Source: Geminocystis herdmanii PCC 6308 (GTDB lineage Bacteria; Cyanobacteriota; Cyanobacteriia; Cyanobacteriales; Cyanobacteriaceae). From it: a stretch of DNA of 64,000 nucleotides. Positions 42,614 to 51,349 of the stretch are shown here, in pieces; the stretch's first letter is position 1; the number at the start of each line of letters is the position of its first letter. The stretch spans positions 1,308,382 to 1,372,381 of the forward strand of contig NZ_CM001775.1 of NCBI RefSeq assembly GCF_000332235.1, in the 5' to 3' direction. The notes below the pieces were generated by a model. The model was not told where the DNA came from. It searched no databases and saw only the letters and a program-made list of their open reading frames with translations. Position numbers and translations under genes: made by a program.

Positions 42614-43858
42614 TTAGGTATTAGGTATTAGGTAAAAAAGTGAAAAATCGATAATTTTATGAGCTAAGGTTAATTTAGTGGTACGATCGAACATAATTTG
42701 TTCTCCTTGACGATCGAGCCATACTCCTTCATTAGTATCTGTAGCAAACCCTGCGTTATCTTTATCTATCGGATTAGCAACTATGGCATCTAAATTTTTC
42801 CGTTGCAATTTTTCCTTCCCAGGGGTGATAATATCTCCCGTTTGAGCGGCAAATCCGATTAATTTTTGACTTGACTGCTTCATTTCCCCTAATTTAGCCA
42901 CAATATCATTAACTTGCTCTAATTCAAGGCTAGAGGGTAAAGATTTTTTACTCAATTTCTGGGAAGCATAATGTCGGGGTTTCACATCCGCAACTGCTGC
43001 CGCCATATAAGTTATATCCGCTTGAGGAAAATTACTCACCATTGCCGATTCCATTTCTTGGGCGGTGGTAACAGGAATAATTTGCACAGGAGGCAACAGT
43101 TGTAACAATTCGGGGTTGATATTTCCTGCCACTAACGTAACATTTCCTCCTCGATAATAACAGGCGTTGGCTAAGGCTATGCCCATTTTCCCCGTGGCAG
43201 GATTGCCCATAAACCTAACAGGATCAATGTATTCCCTTGTGTTTCCAGCACTAATTAAAATATTTTTGCCCACTAAATCCCGTTTTCCTTTACTGACAAT
43301 AATAGACTCGATCGAGCTTAAAATTTCCTTTGCCTCTGCCATTCTGCCCTTACCGATTCGATCGCACGCCAATAAACCCGTGTTAGTATGTAAAAGATGA
43401 TAACGGCTATCTTGAGCCAATTTTTGCCAATTATCCTCCACAGACTTTTGTAACCACATTTCCGTATTCATGGCAGGGGCGACTATAATCGGACAAGTAG
43501 AAGCCAAAACCGTGTTAGTCAATAGATTATCAGCTAAACCATGGACTAATTTACCTAAAGTATTAGCGGTTAAAGGTGCAATAACCATTAAATCCGCCCA
43601 TTCTCCTAGGGTAATATGTAACGGACGCTCATAGACAGGTTGCCAAAAATCTCCATCGACAGAAGCAGGTTTTCGAGCTAAAGTAGAAAAAGTTAAAGGA
43701 GTGACAAATTTTTGAGCTGATTCCGTGAGAATAACCTCCAAATTTGCCCCCAGTTGAAACAAATGGGAGACGACTTCGCACACCTTATAAGCGGCGATAC
43801 CACCTCCCACACCAACTAAAATGTTTTTTCCTGTCAACGGATGACTATGATTCGTCAT
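42614..43858 (-). CDS. coaBC: Phosphopantothenoylcysteine decarboxylase/phosphopantothenate-cysteine ligase
   Basis: Bifunctional CoA synthesis enzyme. CoaC half: GGGIAAYKVCEVV, APAMNTEMW with the active-site motif and the Cys-bearing flap LLACDRIGKGRMAE. CoaB half: GNTREYIDPVRFMGNPATGKMGIALA, and AAAVADVKP (CTP site). 414 aa from ATG 43858; the frame runs three codons further. Overlaps the DUF2555 gene by 14 bp, so these two are co-translated. Confidence 0.94.
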   Translation of the reverse strand: MTNHSHPLTGKNILVGVGGGIAAYKVCEVVSHLFQLGANLEVILTESAQKFVTPLTFSTLARKPASVDGDFWQPVYERPLHITLGEWADLMVIAPLTANTLGKLVHGLADNLLTNTVLASTCPIIVAPAMNTEMWLQKSVEDNWQKLAQDSRYHLLHTNTGLLACDRIGKGRMAEAKEILSSIESIIVSKGKRDLVGKNILISAGNTREYIDPVRFMGNPATGKMGIALANACYYRGGNVTLVAGNINPELLQLLPPVQIIPVTTAQEMESAMVSNFPQADITYMAAAVADVKPRHYASQKLSKKSLPSSLELEQVNDIVAKLGEMKQSSQKLIGFAAQTGDIITPGKEKLQRKNLDAIVANPIDKDNAGFATDTNEGVWLDRQGEQIMFDRTTKLTLAHKIIDFSLFYLIPNT

Positions 43859-44057
43859 AACCCTCAATATCTAAAAGATAGAAATAAGGCTCGACTAAAT
43901 CTTCCCGATGGAATGCGATGGCGCGTAATAAATGCCAATCTTGTAAACCATCAAAAGGTGTATTATAGTCATCTAGCTCAAGTCTAGCGGCAATTTCAGC
44001 CACCTCCTCCGCCGTGATTTTAGAATAGTCTTCTTCTTTTAAAGTTACAGTTGTCAT
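43845..44057 (-). CDS. DUF2555 protein
   Basis: 70 aa, acidic. ITAEEVAEIAARLELDDYNTPFDGLQDWHLLRAIAFHRED is the DUF2555 signature, a family restricted mainly to cyanobacteria. Immediately upstream of and overlapping coaBC. Function unknown. Confidence 0.88.
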   Translation of the reverse strand: MTTVTLKEEDYSKITAEEVAEIAARLELDDYNTPFDGLQDWHLLRAIAFHREDLVEPYFYLLDIEGYDES

Positions 44058-44213
44058 AGCTTTACCCTCCCTTATTAGGAGATACTGATTTTACCCCACT
44101 TTGTATTTTAACCATCTTTGCACTCTTAACCACTAATCGTTAACAATAAGTAATTAATCAGAAAATGGATAGAATAGTATTTTCTCACCTCAGTTCGACA
44201 TAAAGAAAATGAT

Positions 44214-44370
44214 GAAAACTAGACAGGTGGACAAGTGGACAAGTGGACAAGTGGACAAGTGGACAAGTGGACAGGGAGAAAAATTCTCAATATTTGATGT
44301 ACTTTTGAGAGAATTTTATTCATTCACCAGAAATACAATCTTCCTGTCTGCCTGTCTTCCTGTCAACGAG
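44214..44370. repeat. Tandem gtggacaa repeat and complement-like partner
   Basis: ggacaagt is repeated about six times in tandem (44225-44272). About 70 bp later, ctgtctgcctgtcttcctgtc is roughly complementary to the gacagg/gacaag motif, so the two could form a long imperfect hairpin. An open frame runs across (from 44209) but these residues (VDKWTSGQ repeated) are not part of MoaE. Confidence 0.7.
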
Positions 44371-44433
44371 AGTCAGCCCTCACCTATTTTTATATCGAAC
44401 TCAGGTTTTCTCAATTCTCATTCCTCGATTCTT

Positions 44434-44892
44434 ATGACTTTATTTACTAATTTTAAGATTACTTTTGCACCCCTTTCCTTATCTCAAGTGTATCAACTAG
44501 CAGATAATGCTGGTAATGGTGCGATCGTGCTTATGAGTGGTACAGTAAGAAATAAAACCGAGGGGAAACCTGTTAAATATTTAGAATATCAGGCTTACGA
44601 ACCTATGGCGATAAAAATTTTTCAAGATATTAGCCATCAAATTAAAGAACAATGGCAAGATGTGAATAGTGTTATCATCCATCATCGTATCGGCAAATTA
44701 AATATAGGTGATATTAGTGTCTTAGTTGCCGTAGGATGTCCTCATCGTGGAGAAGCCTTTAGTGCTTGTGGTTATGGCATTGATACCTTAAAGCATAATG
44801 CTCCTATTTGGAAAAAAGAACATTTTGAAGACGGAGTTAGTAGTTGGGTTAGTATCGGAATGTGTGAACAATTAAAGATGAATAATTGTTGA
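44434..44892 (+). CDS. moaE: Molybdopterin synthase catalytic subunit
   Basis: Inserts sulfur into precursor Z together with MoaD. 152 aa. GAIVLMSGTVRNKTEGKPV, LEYQAYEPMAIK, IIHHRIGKLNIGD, VAVGCPHRGEAFSACGYGID and the catalytic Lys pair in WKKEHFEDG. The start ATG 44434 gives the usual length; the frame extends 75 codons upstream over a tandem repeat and that part is not conserved. Confidence 0.93.
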   Translation: MTLFTNFKITFAPLSLSQVYQLADNAGNGAIVLMSGTVRNKTEGKPVKYLEYQAYEPMAIKIFQDISHQIKEQWQDVNSVIIHHRIGKLNIGDISVLVAVGCPHRGEAFSACGYGIDTLKHNAPIWKKEHFEDGVSSWVSIGMCEQLKMNNC

Positions 44893-44923
44893 GAAAAAGC
44901 AAGATTATCTCATTTGAAACAAT

Positions 44924-45226
44924 TTATTTTTTCTGTTGTGCTTGAACTTTACTTTCTTCCCTAGCTTTATGTATATGATCATAAACCTTGACCAACATTT
45001 TTTGTTCAGACATCAAGGTAAAATTTTGACGTTCTTTGCCATTTTCTGATTTATTATTGATTTTTTGGGTGGGGTTTTCTTCTGGAGATGTCACTCCCAT
45101 TAAAGATTCTGTACCTAAATAAAAAGACAAATATCCGACACCAATACCAATAGATAGACTACTGATTAGTACTAGAATACTTGCGATCGCAGTAGGGGAA
45201 CGTAGCGAAGAAGTATTTGTTTTCAT
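44924..45226 (-). CDS. Small membrane-anchored protein of unknown function
   Basis: 100 aa from ATG 45226 (MKTNTSSLRSPTAIASI); the frame opens ten codons earlier. One N-terminal span (IASILVLISSLSIGIGVGYLSFYLG), then a charged helical tail (EQKMLVKVYDHIHKAREES). Not a family I recognise. Confidence 0.6.
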   Translation of the reverse strand: MKTNTSSLRSPTAIASILVLISSLSIGIGVGYLSFYLGTESLMGVTSPEENPTQKINNKSENGKERQNFTLMSEQKMLVKVYDHIHKAREESKVQAQQKK

Positions 45227-45287
45227 AAAAAGAAAAATTTGACAAAAAGATAACAATATATTTTATAATGGGAAAGGTTAAAAAATA

Positions 45288-45360
45288 CCAGGGTTGGCCG
45301 AGCGGTTGAGGCAGCGAACTCATAATTCGCCCAAGACAGGTTCAACTCCTGTACCCTGGA
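45288..45360 (+). tRNA. trnI: tRNA-Ile(CAU), lysidine type
   Basis: 73 nt, no encoded CCA. Acceptor CCAGGGT pairs with ACCCTGG plus discriminator A; anticodon stem GCGAA/TTCGC encloses loop CTCATAA (anticodon CAT); T arm ACAGG/CCTGT with loop TTCAACT. The D-arm/anticodon sequence (GGCCGAGCGGTTGAGGC, AACTCATAATTCG) resembles plastid trnI-CAU rather than initiator or elongator tRNA-Met. After TilS makes lysidine at C34 it would read AUA. Confidence 0.85.
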
Positions 45361-45368
45361 TAAATCAA

Positions 45369-45785
45369 TTACTGTCTATCATCCATAATTTCTCTTAAGG
45401 AAGTATCAAAAGGATTAGGTAAATCTTCGGTGCGTATAGTAGGGTCTCCTTCTTTTAACTGTCTAAAATAATCATACATGATAACGTTTAACAGTAAGGC
45501 ATCATTAGTGATATTATTCTCAGGAAAAGAGCCTTGAGGAAAGCTACGCATTCCTAAAATAGTATCAATTTGTCCTGCTAGACTCGCACCTTCAAAAAAA
45601 TTCCCACTATGGGTAGAAAAGGCTTCATTGACTAATCTACTCATATTCATTGGGCGGTATTCAACAGTTTCTACTTCGGGAGATTTGGAAGAGTCAACTG
45701 GTTTAGCAGAAGTGGGATTAGTAATCACACAGGTTAGAGTTGTTAACGTGGCAATGGCAACAAAACGAGAAATTTTTGATAACAT
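45369..45785 (-). CDS. Exported protein of unknown function
   Basis: 138 aa. Signal peptide MLSKISRFVAIATLTTLTCVI to about NPTSAKP. The mature part has RLVNEAFSTHSGNFFEGASL and GMRSFPQGSFPENNITNDALLLNVIMYDY, which looks conserved but I cannot name the family. Ends 8 bp from the tRNA gene. Confidence 0.7.
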   Translation of the reverse strand: MLSKISRFVAIATLTTLTCVITNPTSAKPVDSSKSPEVETVEYRPMNMSRLVNEAFSTHSGNFFEGASLAGQIDTILGMRSFPQGSFPENNITNDALLLNVIMYDYFRQLKEGDPTIRTEDLPNPFDTSLREIMDDRQ

Positions 45786-45844
45786 AATTGATATTTGGTA
45801 AGATCATGTTACTCTCATTGTAACTGATTTATCGAAAAACATTT

Positions 45845-46402
45845 ATGGAAAATAATAACACTATTTTAAAACAAGAATTATTAGATTTAATCGTTAAATA
45901 TGCTTATCAAGAAGGGGATTTCACTCTTTCTTCGGGACAAAAAAGTAATTTTTATCTTAATTGTAAACAGGTGACTTTAAGGGCAGAAGGTGCTTTATTA
46001 GTAGGTAAATTAATCTTTTCTCTCTTGAGTGATAATACTACTGCCGTAGCTGGTTTAACTTTGGGAGCTGATCCGATGGTTACAGCTGTAAGTTTAGTGT
46101 CTGCTTTAGAAAATAAGCCTATTCCAGCATTAATTGTGCGTAAAGAGGCAAAAGGACATGGTACACAGGCTTATATTGAAGGGGTTAGTTTGCCTTCTGG
46201 TGCTAATGTGGTTGTTTTAGAAGATGTGGTAACAACAGGAAAATCTGCTATGTTGGCTGTAGAAAGATTAAGGGATGCCAGTTATCAGGTTAACAAAATT
46301 ATATCTTTGATCGATCGACAAGCAGGAGGTAGTGAATTTTATCAATCTCAAGGGTTAGAATTTGAGAGTCTTTTTACTTTAGAAGAGATTAGAAATAATT
46401 AG
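45845..46402 (+). CDS. pyrE: Orotate phosphoribosyltransferase
   Basis: Makes OMP from orotate and PRPP. 185 aa. SSGQKSNFYLNCKQVTL at the start, RKEAKGHGTQAYIEG for the flexible loop, and the PRPP motif VVVLEDVVTTGKSAM. The divergent secreted-protein gene starts 59 bp upstream. Confidence 0.95.
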   Translation: MENNNTILKQELLDLIVKYAYQEGDFTLSSGQKSNFYLNCKQVTLRAEGALLVGKLIFSLLSDNTTAVAGLTLGADPMVTAVSLVSALENKPIPALIVRKEAKGHGTQAYIEGVSLPSGANVVVLEDVVTTGKSAMLAVERLRDASYQVNKIISLIDRQAGGSEFYQSQGLEFESLFTLEEIRNN

Positions 46403-46424
46403 GAATTAGGAATTAGGAATTCTG
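46402..46424. repeat. Triplicated aggaatt
   Basis: Three tandem copies of the 7-bp unit aggaatt right after the pyrE stop; a similar kind of tandem to those at 1197 and 40666. Confidence 0.6.
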
Positions 46425-46476
46425 ATATTCGACCTTTATAAATACAATTTGATTGCTATATTAGTTATTTTCCCCC

Positions 46477-48012
46477 ATGGATTGGACAACACCATTAAAG
46501 GCACAACAACAAGATTTTTGTTCCCGTCTTGATTTGGGAAATTTGTTACATTGTCAAGAAAGTTATCTTCATAGTGAAATGGTGGTTATTAATGAAGATT
46601 CGATCGAAAAAATTAAGGTTGAATCTATTTTAGAATCCGAAGAAATTGCCAATAAATATAATTTAACTTACCCTTTAAAAGAAATATTAGAAATAGTTTT
46701 TTATCGAAAATTAGGTATGGAGGCTTTTTTATTAAAATTTGGTCATTTAACTTGGTTAGATAATCATAAATATTATGAAGATTATGAAGCGAGTTTGGTT
46801 AATAGCCATTTTTTGGTGAAACAGGCAACAAATAATAAAATTTTAATTAAAACTTATTCAGGAAATTTTAAGAAGATAAGATATAGTGTATCTGCACAAG
46901 AAATCGAACATAATAATTTAATTATTTATACAATTTCTCCAGAGAAATTTAGAGTTAATTTAAAAGAATATGTTATTATTTTTTTAGGATTTATTCCTGT
47001 GGAATCATTACCAAGATTCAATGATAAACTAGATATTAATTTAGCAGACTTTTTATATATAGGTGGACTCAATTTTTATTTACAAAACATTTTACCTACT
47101 GATTATTATCTCTTAAAACTAGCTAAATCTTATCTCAAAAAAGGTAGTTATGCTGAGTCAATACTGTTATATAATAAATCAATTTTTAATAATCCTACTC
47201 AATCAAAAAATTATTTTTTACGAGGTATTTCTAAATATAAATTAGGCGATATTCAAGGTGCTTTAACAGATTTTTCTCAAACTATTACGTTAAACGATCA
47301 AGATTCTTTAGCTTATCATTGGGCTGGATATTTACATCAACAATTAGGTAATTATCCAGAGGCTTTAATGGAATATTCTCAAGAAATTAAAATTAATCCT
47401 TTAAATTATTTTGCTTATTTTAATCGAGGCATTATTCATACTAAATTAACTAAATTTATTAAGGCTTTGGAAGATTATACTATGGCGATTCAAATTAATC
47501 ATAGTTTGTTTCAAGGTTTTTATAATCGGGCTATTATATATTATCAATTAGGAGATAAGGACAGTTCGATCGAAGATTATCTTAAAGCGATAAAAATACA
47601 ACCAAATTTACCACAGGCTTATTATAATTTAGGCATTATATATCAACAATTAGGAGAATATAAACAAGCCTTTAACAGTTATCAATTGGCAATAAAAGCT
47701 AATGATAAATATTTAAAATCTTATTATAATTTAGCAATTTTACAAGCTGATTTAGGTTACTATAAAGAATCGATTAATACCTATCAAATTATTTCAGAAA
47801 TTGATCCTTATTTTATTCCAGCAATTCAAAATCATCACTCTTTATCTTCATTATTAGAAAAAGAGGGAAGTATTCTTGATGATAATGAAATTTTATCTTC
47901 CTTGACACAAAATCCTGAAGTTATTGGTATAAATAGTAAAGGAAAAAATAACAGTGATTTGGACAAATATTGTTTTAATGTACCTGATAGTAAACAAACT
48001 CATTCTTTTTAA
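46477..48012 (+). CDS. TPR-repeat protein
   Basis: 511 aa. The first 220 residues form an unrecognised domain. From about 230 to 450 there are about six TPR motifs (YFLRGISKYKLGDIQGALTD, YHWAGYLHQQLGNYPEALME, YFNRGIIHTKLTKFIKALED, FYNRAIIYYQLGDKDSSIED, YYNLGIIYQQLGEYKQAFNS, YYNLAILQADLGYYKESINT). A protein-protein interaction scaffold; no signal peptide seen. Partner unknown. Confidence 0.85.
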   Translation: MDWTTPLKAQQQDFCSRLDLGNLLHCQESYLHSEMVVINEDSIEKIKVESILESEEIANKYNLTYPLKEILEIVFYRKLGMEAFLLKFGHLTWLDNHKYYEDYEASLVNSHFLVKQATNNKILIKTYSGNFKKIRYSVSAQEIEHNNLIIYTISPEKFRVNLKEYVIIFLGFIPVESLPRFNDKLDINLADFLYIGGLNFYLQNILPTDYYLLKLAKSYLKKGSYAESILLYNKSIFNNPTQSKNYFLRGISKYKLGDIQGALTDFSQTITLNDQDSLAYHWAGYLHQQLGNYPEALMEYSQEIKINPLNYFAYFNRGIIHTKLTKFIKALEDYTMAIQINHSLFQGFYNRAIIYYQLGDKDSSIEDYLKAIKIQPNLPQAYYNLGIIYQQLGEYKQAFNSYQLAIKANDKYLKSYYNLAILQADLGYYKESINTYQIISEIDPYFIPAIQNHHSLSSLLEKEGSILDDNEILSSLTQNPEVIGINSKGKNNSDLDKYCFNVPDSKQTHSF

Positions 48013-48101
48013 CTATTTGATTTAATTTAAAATGATAATTGTCAAGAAATGTAGGCATTTTTTGTGATAAAAAAATCAATCAGGAGAAAAAAAGGAATTA
48101 A

Positions 48102-49256
48102 TTAAAGGGGTTTTTGTAGCAGAGTTTGTAAGGGGATTTCCTCATCATAAAAAATACCTGAAAGATTTTCGGGATTGGGTTTCCCCTCAACAGGGGGAAA
48201 TAATAACCAACGACTGCCTAGGGGTAATGATGACAAGGAATCGGCATTTTGAGATAACCAAATAACTGGAGATGAAGGGATTTGTTCGATCGAGTTGACT
48301 AAAAAATCAACACCTGCTAAGGTTTCTAACATGACTTTATTTCCCCTAATTAAACCTTTATCTGCCGTCCATAATTTTACATCTAATTGTTGACGACTGG
48401 CATAAAAATACATGGAAGCGGCGGCAATGACGGCGGTTTCAAAATATTCCGGTTGCCACTGACTGGAGTTGTCTAAACAAATGATGATTTCTTCTCCTCC
48501 TGTAATGGTTTCTAATTCTCTTACTTGTAAATCTCCGAATTTGGCACTACTACGCCAATGTATTAAACGGGTTGCATCACCATAACGATATTGTCTGATG
48601 GCTTTTGTCACTCCTTCTGTGGCGTTTTGATACAGTCTTTCACTTTGTCTCTGGTGGGTTTCTTGAATGCCGATATTATCAATGAGGGGGCAAGTTTGCA
48701 ATGGTAAGACTTGGGGATAAACAATGGCTTTACTTTGGATCGATCGTTGACGACTGCTGTAAAATAATCCAAAGGGGGCAGCCGTTTTTAAAATAATATT
48801 ATGCCAATGATAGACTCCTCTTTTTTTGGCGTGGGCATAGGATACTAATTTTAATTCACTTTTCGGTGGTAGGGTTTCGATGCGATTAATAATTTTCCCT
48901 GACAATTCCAAAGGTAACTCGTCAATAATTTCTATAAGAGTTTTCACTTTTTTCGTGGGATTACTAACAACTAACTCGATGGTTAACTCATTCCCCGCGC
49001 TGATGGCTTCAATATTCGTTCGTTTTAACTGAAGTCTTTTTAAAGTATTGATAGAGACAAATAAATTTAACGCCAGTAAAGAAAATAACACCCCACTCAA
49101 AACATATAACCAACCTGCCATCGTGTTAGTTGCTGCCCCAAAAAAACTTAAGGCAATACCGATTAAAACCCACCCAGCATAAGCTGGAGTTGCCCAACGA
49201 CTTTCTAACCAATCAAAAAAAGAGATAATGAAATTATTATGGGGAGAATTAGACAT
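48102..49256 (-). CDS. DUF58 protein
   Basis: 384 aa. Two membrane spans (about 20-60), then a beta-sandwich region and the DUF58 core: YRYGDATRLIHWRSSAKFGDLQVRE. The C-terminal part resembles a VWA-type fold (IICLDNSSQW). DUF58 proteins usually sit with a MoxR AAA ATPase and transglutaminase; neither is adjacent here, although a transglutaminase is at 17856. Start chosen at MSNSPHNNF (49256). Confidence 0.85.
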   Translation of the reverse strand: MSNSPHNNFIISFFDWLESRWATPAYAGWVLIGIALSFFGAATNTMAGWLYVLSGVLFSLLALNLFVSINTLKRLQLKRTNIEAISAGNELTIELVVSNPTKKVKTLIEIIDELPLELSGKIINRIETLPPKSELKLVSYAHAKKRGVYHWHNIILKTAAPFGLFYSSRQRSIQSKAIVYPQVLPLQTCPLIDNIGIQETHQRQSERLYQNATEGVTKAIRQYRYGDATRLIHWRSSAKFGDLQVRELETITGGEEIIICLDNSSQWQPEYFETAVIAAASMYFYASRQQLDVKLWTADKGLIRGNKVMLETLAGVDFLVNSIEQIPSSPVIWLSQNADSLSSLPLGSRWLLFPPVEGKPNPENLSGIFYDEEIPLQTLLQKPL

Positions 49257-49482
49257 TGATACAGGATGGCATAGTTTTACAATCAATTATACCTGCTAAA
49301 GAATGAGGAATGAGAAATATACATTTCCAATCTCAGGATTCAAATCGGATTGCTATATCTGTTTTATCACATTTTATGATGCCCTTATTTTTGAATTCTG
49401 TTATCTTTGTTCATAGAGAAAGAATAATATTTGTGATTATTTTTATTTTCTCTCTATTTTCCCTCAAAGTACAGTGACAATA

Positions 49483-51123
49483 TTAATTATCAAATTTTTC
49501 GATCGAATTTTTGACTTTATCGGCAGAAGCATTAGTAATAAAATTTAGTTTAAAATCTTGATTTTCACTGAGATATTGTGCATAGGAAGATTGCAAATAT
49601 TTACGAAAATCCTGATTATTTTTGAGATGAACTTCAAAAAAAGCTAAAGAAGTTCCTTTGACATAACTACTAATCAAATCTTGGCTAGGTAATGTTAAAT
49701 GAACTGTCGAATCAAGAGCTTGTTTTATTCCGCCATCAAGTTTGCTAAAATTAACATGGGCTTGTCCTTCTGCTAACATCCAGTATTTATCGGGTGTATT
49801 TAACCAAATAAAAGGCATTCCTTGTTCAAACACTGGGGGGGCGGCTGGATCATCACTTCCTGAAGCCAAGAGTACAGGTATATCAATTTTACTGATACCC
49901 GTTTGCCCAAAAATATACCGAACGACAGGATTACCTGCAAATACGGCAGTTACACGAGAATCTCTAAACTGATAATCTTGTCTAGGTAATTCTAAGACTC
50001 TACATTCTAATAGTATCGCTACATCTAAACCACCGTAAGGGCGTTCACAGGCTTTTTGTAAGTAATCAAAATCAATGGTAGCACCAGCGATGGCCAAGGC
50101 AGTATAACCACCGAAAGAATGTCCTGCCATTCCCACATTTTGAAGATCAAGTCTGCCTTTAAACTCAGTGGGGTTGCGTCTTTCCAATTCATCAATCACG
50201 AAACTAATATCTTTAGGGCGATTGATAAATTCATCTCGATCGAATATATTTTTATGGTAGCCTTCAAACATCTCTTTTAAGTAAATGATGTCACTGCCAA
50301 TGTGTTGAGGAGCGGCGACGACATAACCATAGGAAGCAAGATGGTTAAGGGGATCGGCAAAATCTTCAGGACGAGAGGATAAACCATGAGAAAATACAAT
50401 AACGGGAATTTTATCCCTTGATACCCCTTGAGGTACATAAACATCAACATAAAATTTACGGTTACGACTGGTATCTGTCAACTGCCAAACTTCTTTTTTG
50501 ACTTGATATTGTCCTGCTTTACGAATATCAGGTAATTTAGCATAATCAACAGAAGGATTATTAGAGGCTTCTTCAGCCGTCCAAGTGCGCATTTCTTTGA
50601 CTAAATTTTCCGTAGCGGAGATGATTTTGTCTCCTTCTTCCACTGCACCCTTAATTAATTCCCCTTGTATTTGAAGATTTGTGGGATATTTTTTGAGAAT
50701 ATTAAGTAAAGTTAAACCATCGGGATCAAAAGCTGATTGTACGATCGCACCTCGTAAGGCAATACCGCCGTTTTCGCCCCCTTCAAGGGTGATTCCTTTA
50801 CCTAAACGTAGAAGGATTTGTTCTCCCATTTCACTATTAAAAAAGCGAGAAACTAAAACAGGTTCAAGGGGAACTTTTTTGGTTAAAGATTCTCTAAATT
50901 TATCCCTTTTTTCAGGAGGAATTAAGTCTAAATATTGCCCTAAATCCTCGTTAACAGTGCCATCTTTAGCAAAGATTTCTAAGGATTCTACTTCTACAGA
51001 AAATTTAAGAGGACCATAACTTAAAAAAAGTTTTTCTGCCGCTTTAACAGGTAATGAAGTTAAAGAAGTTGTAACAATTCCTAATAAAAATAAAGCAAGT
51101 TTTGACGTTTTTTTGATCAACAT
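49483..51123 (-). CDS. Exported DUF1400 alpha/beta hydrolase
   Basis: 546 aa. Signal peptide MLIKKTSKLALFLLGIVTT to about VKAAE. DUF1400 domain (about 30-150: LSYGPLKFSVEVESLEIFAK) followed by an alpha/beta-hydrolase with VIVFSHGLSSRPEDF (oxyanion side), VGMAGHSFGGYTAL (nucleophile Ser in GHSFGG) and late Asp and His residues (GSDDPAAP, GQAHVNF). Related to the platelet-activating-factor acetylhydrolase/dienelactone group. Substrate unknown, presumably a lipid or ester in the periplasm. Confidence 0.85.
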   Translation of the reverse strand: MLIKKTSKLALFLLGIVTTSLTSLPVKAAEKLFLSYGPLKFSVEVESLEIFAKDGTVNEDLGQYLDLIPPEKRDKFRESLTKKVPLEPVLVSRFFNSEMGEQILLRLGKGITLEGGENGGIALRGAIVQSAFDPDGLTLLNILKKYPTNLQIQGELIKGAVEEGDKIISATENLVKEMRTWTAEEASNNPSVDYAKLPDIRKAGQYQVKKEVWQLTDTSRNRKFYVDVYVPQGVSRDKIPVIVFSHGLSSRPEDFADPLNHLASYGYVVAAPQHIGSDIIYLKEMFEGYHKNIFDRDEFINRPKDISFVIDELERRNPTEFKGRLDLQNVGMAGHSFGGYTALAIAGATIDFDYLQKACERPYGGLDVAILLECRVLELPRQDYQFRDSRVTAVFAGNPVVRYIFGQTGISKIDIPVLLASGSDDPAAPPVFEQGMPFIWLNTPDKYWMLAEGQAHVNFSKLDGGIKQALDSTVHLTLPSQDLISSYVKGTSLAFFEVHLKNNQDFRKYLQSSYAQYLSENQDFKLNFITNASADKVKNSIEKFDN

Positions 51124-51349
51124 TTTTTTTGATGATTATTTAATAAATTTGTTGTTAAATTGAAAATCAACTATTTATAGTTTAATTGAAAACTCTATTT
51201 TTTGTTACCCTAGGATTAATAAGATTTATGTTTTTTTTTTTACATTACTATTTTCATAGCTTGATCAATATAATTTATGAACATTATACTCTCTTTTTTT
51301 GACTTGTTTTGTTTATTATAATCAAACTTATTTAAGCAATAATAAAATT
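51124..51349. other. Intergenic AT-rich region
   Basis: 226 bp of A/T homopolymer-rich sequence (several runs of t, one of about nine). No gene. May hold the hydrolase promoter and an mscS terminator. Confidence 0.35.

Noticed and set aside
44209-44433. 75-residue N-terminal extension of MoaE
   Set aside because: Encoded by a tandem repeat and AT-rich DNA; MoaE families start near MTLFTNFKI.
45288-45360. tRNA-Met from the CAT anticodon
   Set aside because: The body matches the trnI-CAU type (AACTCATAATT in the anticodon arm, Leu-like D arm) and lacks initiator features; read as Ile with lysidine.
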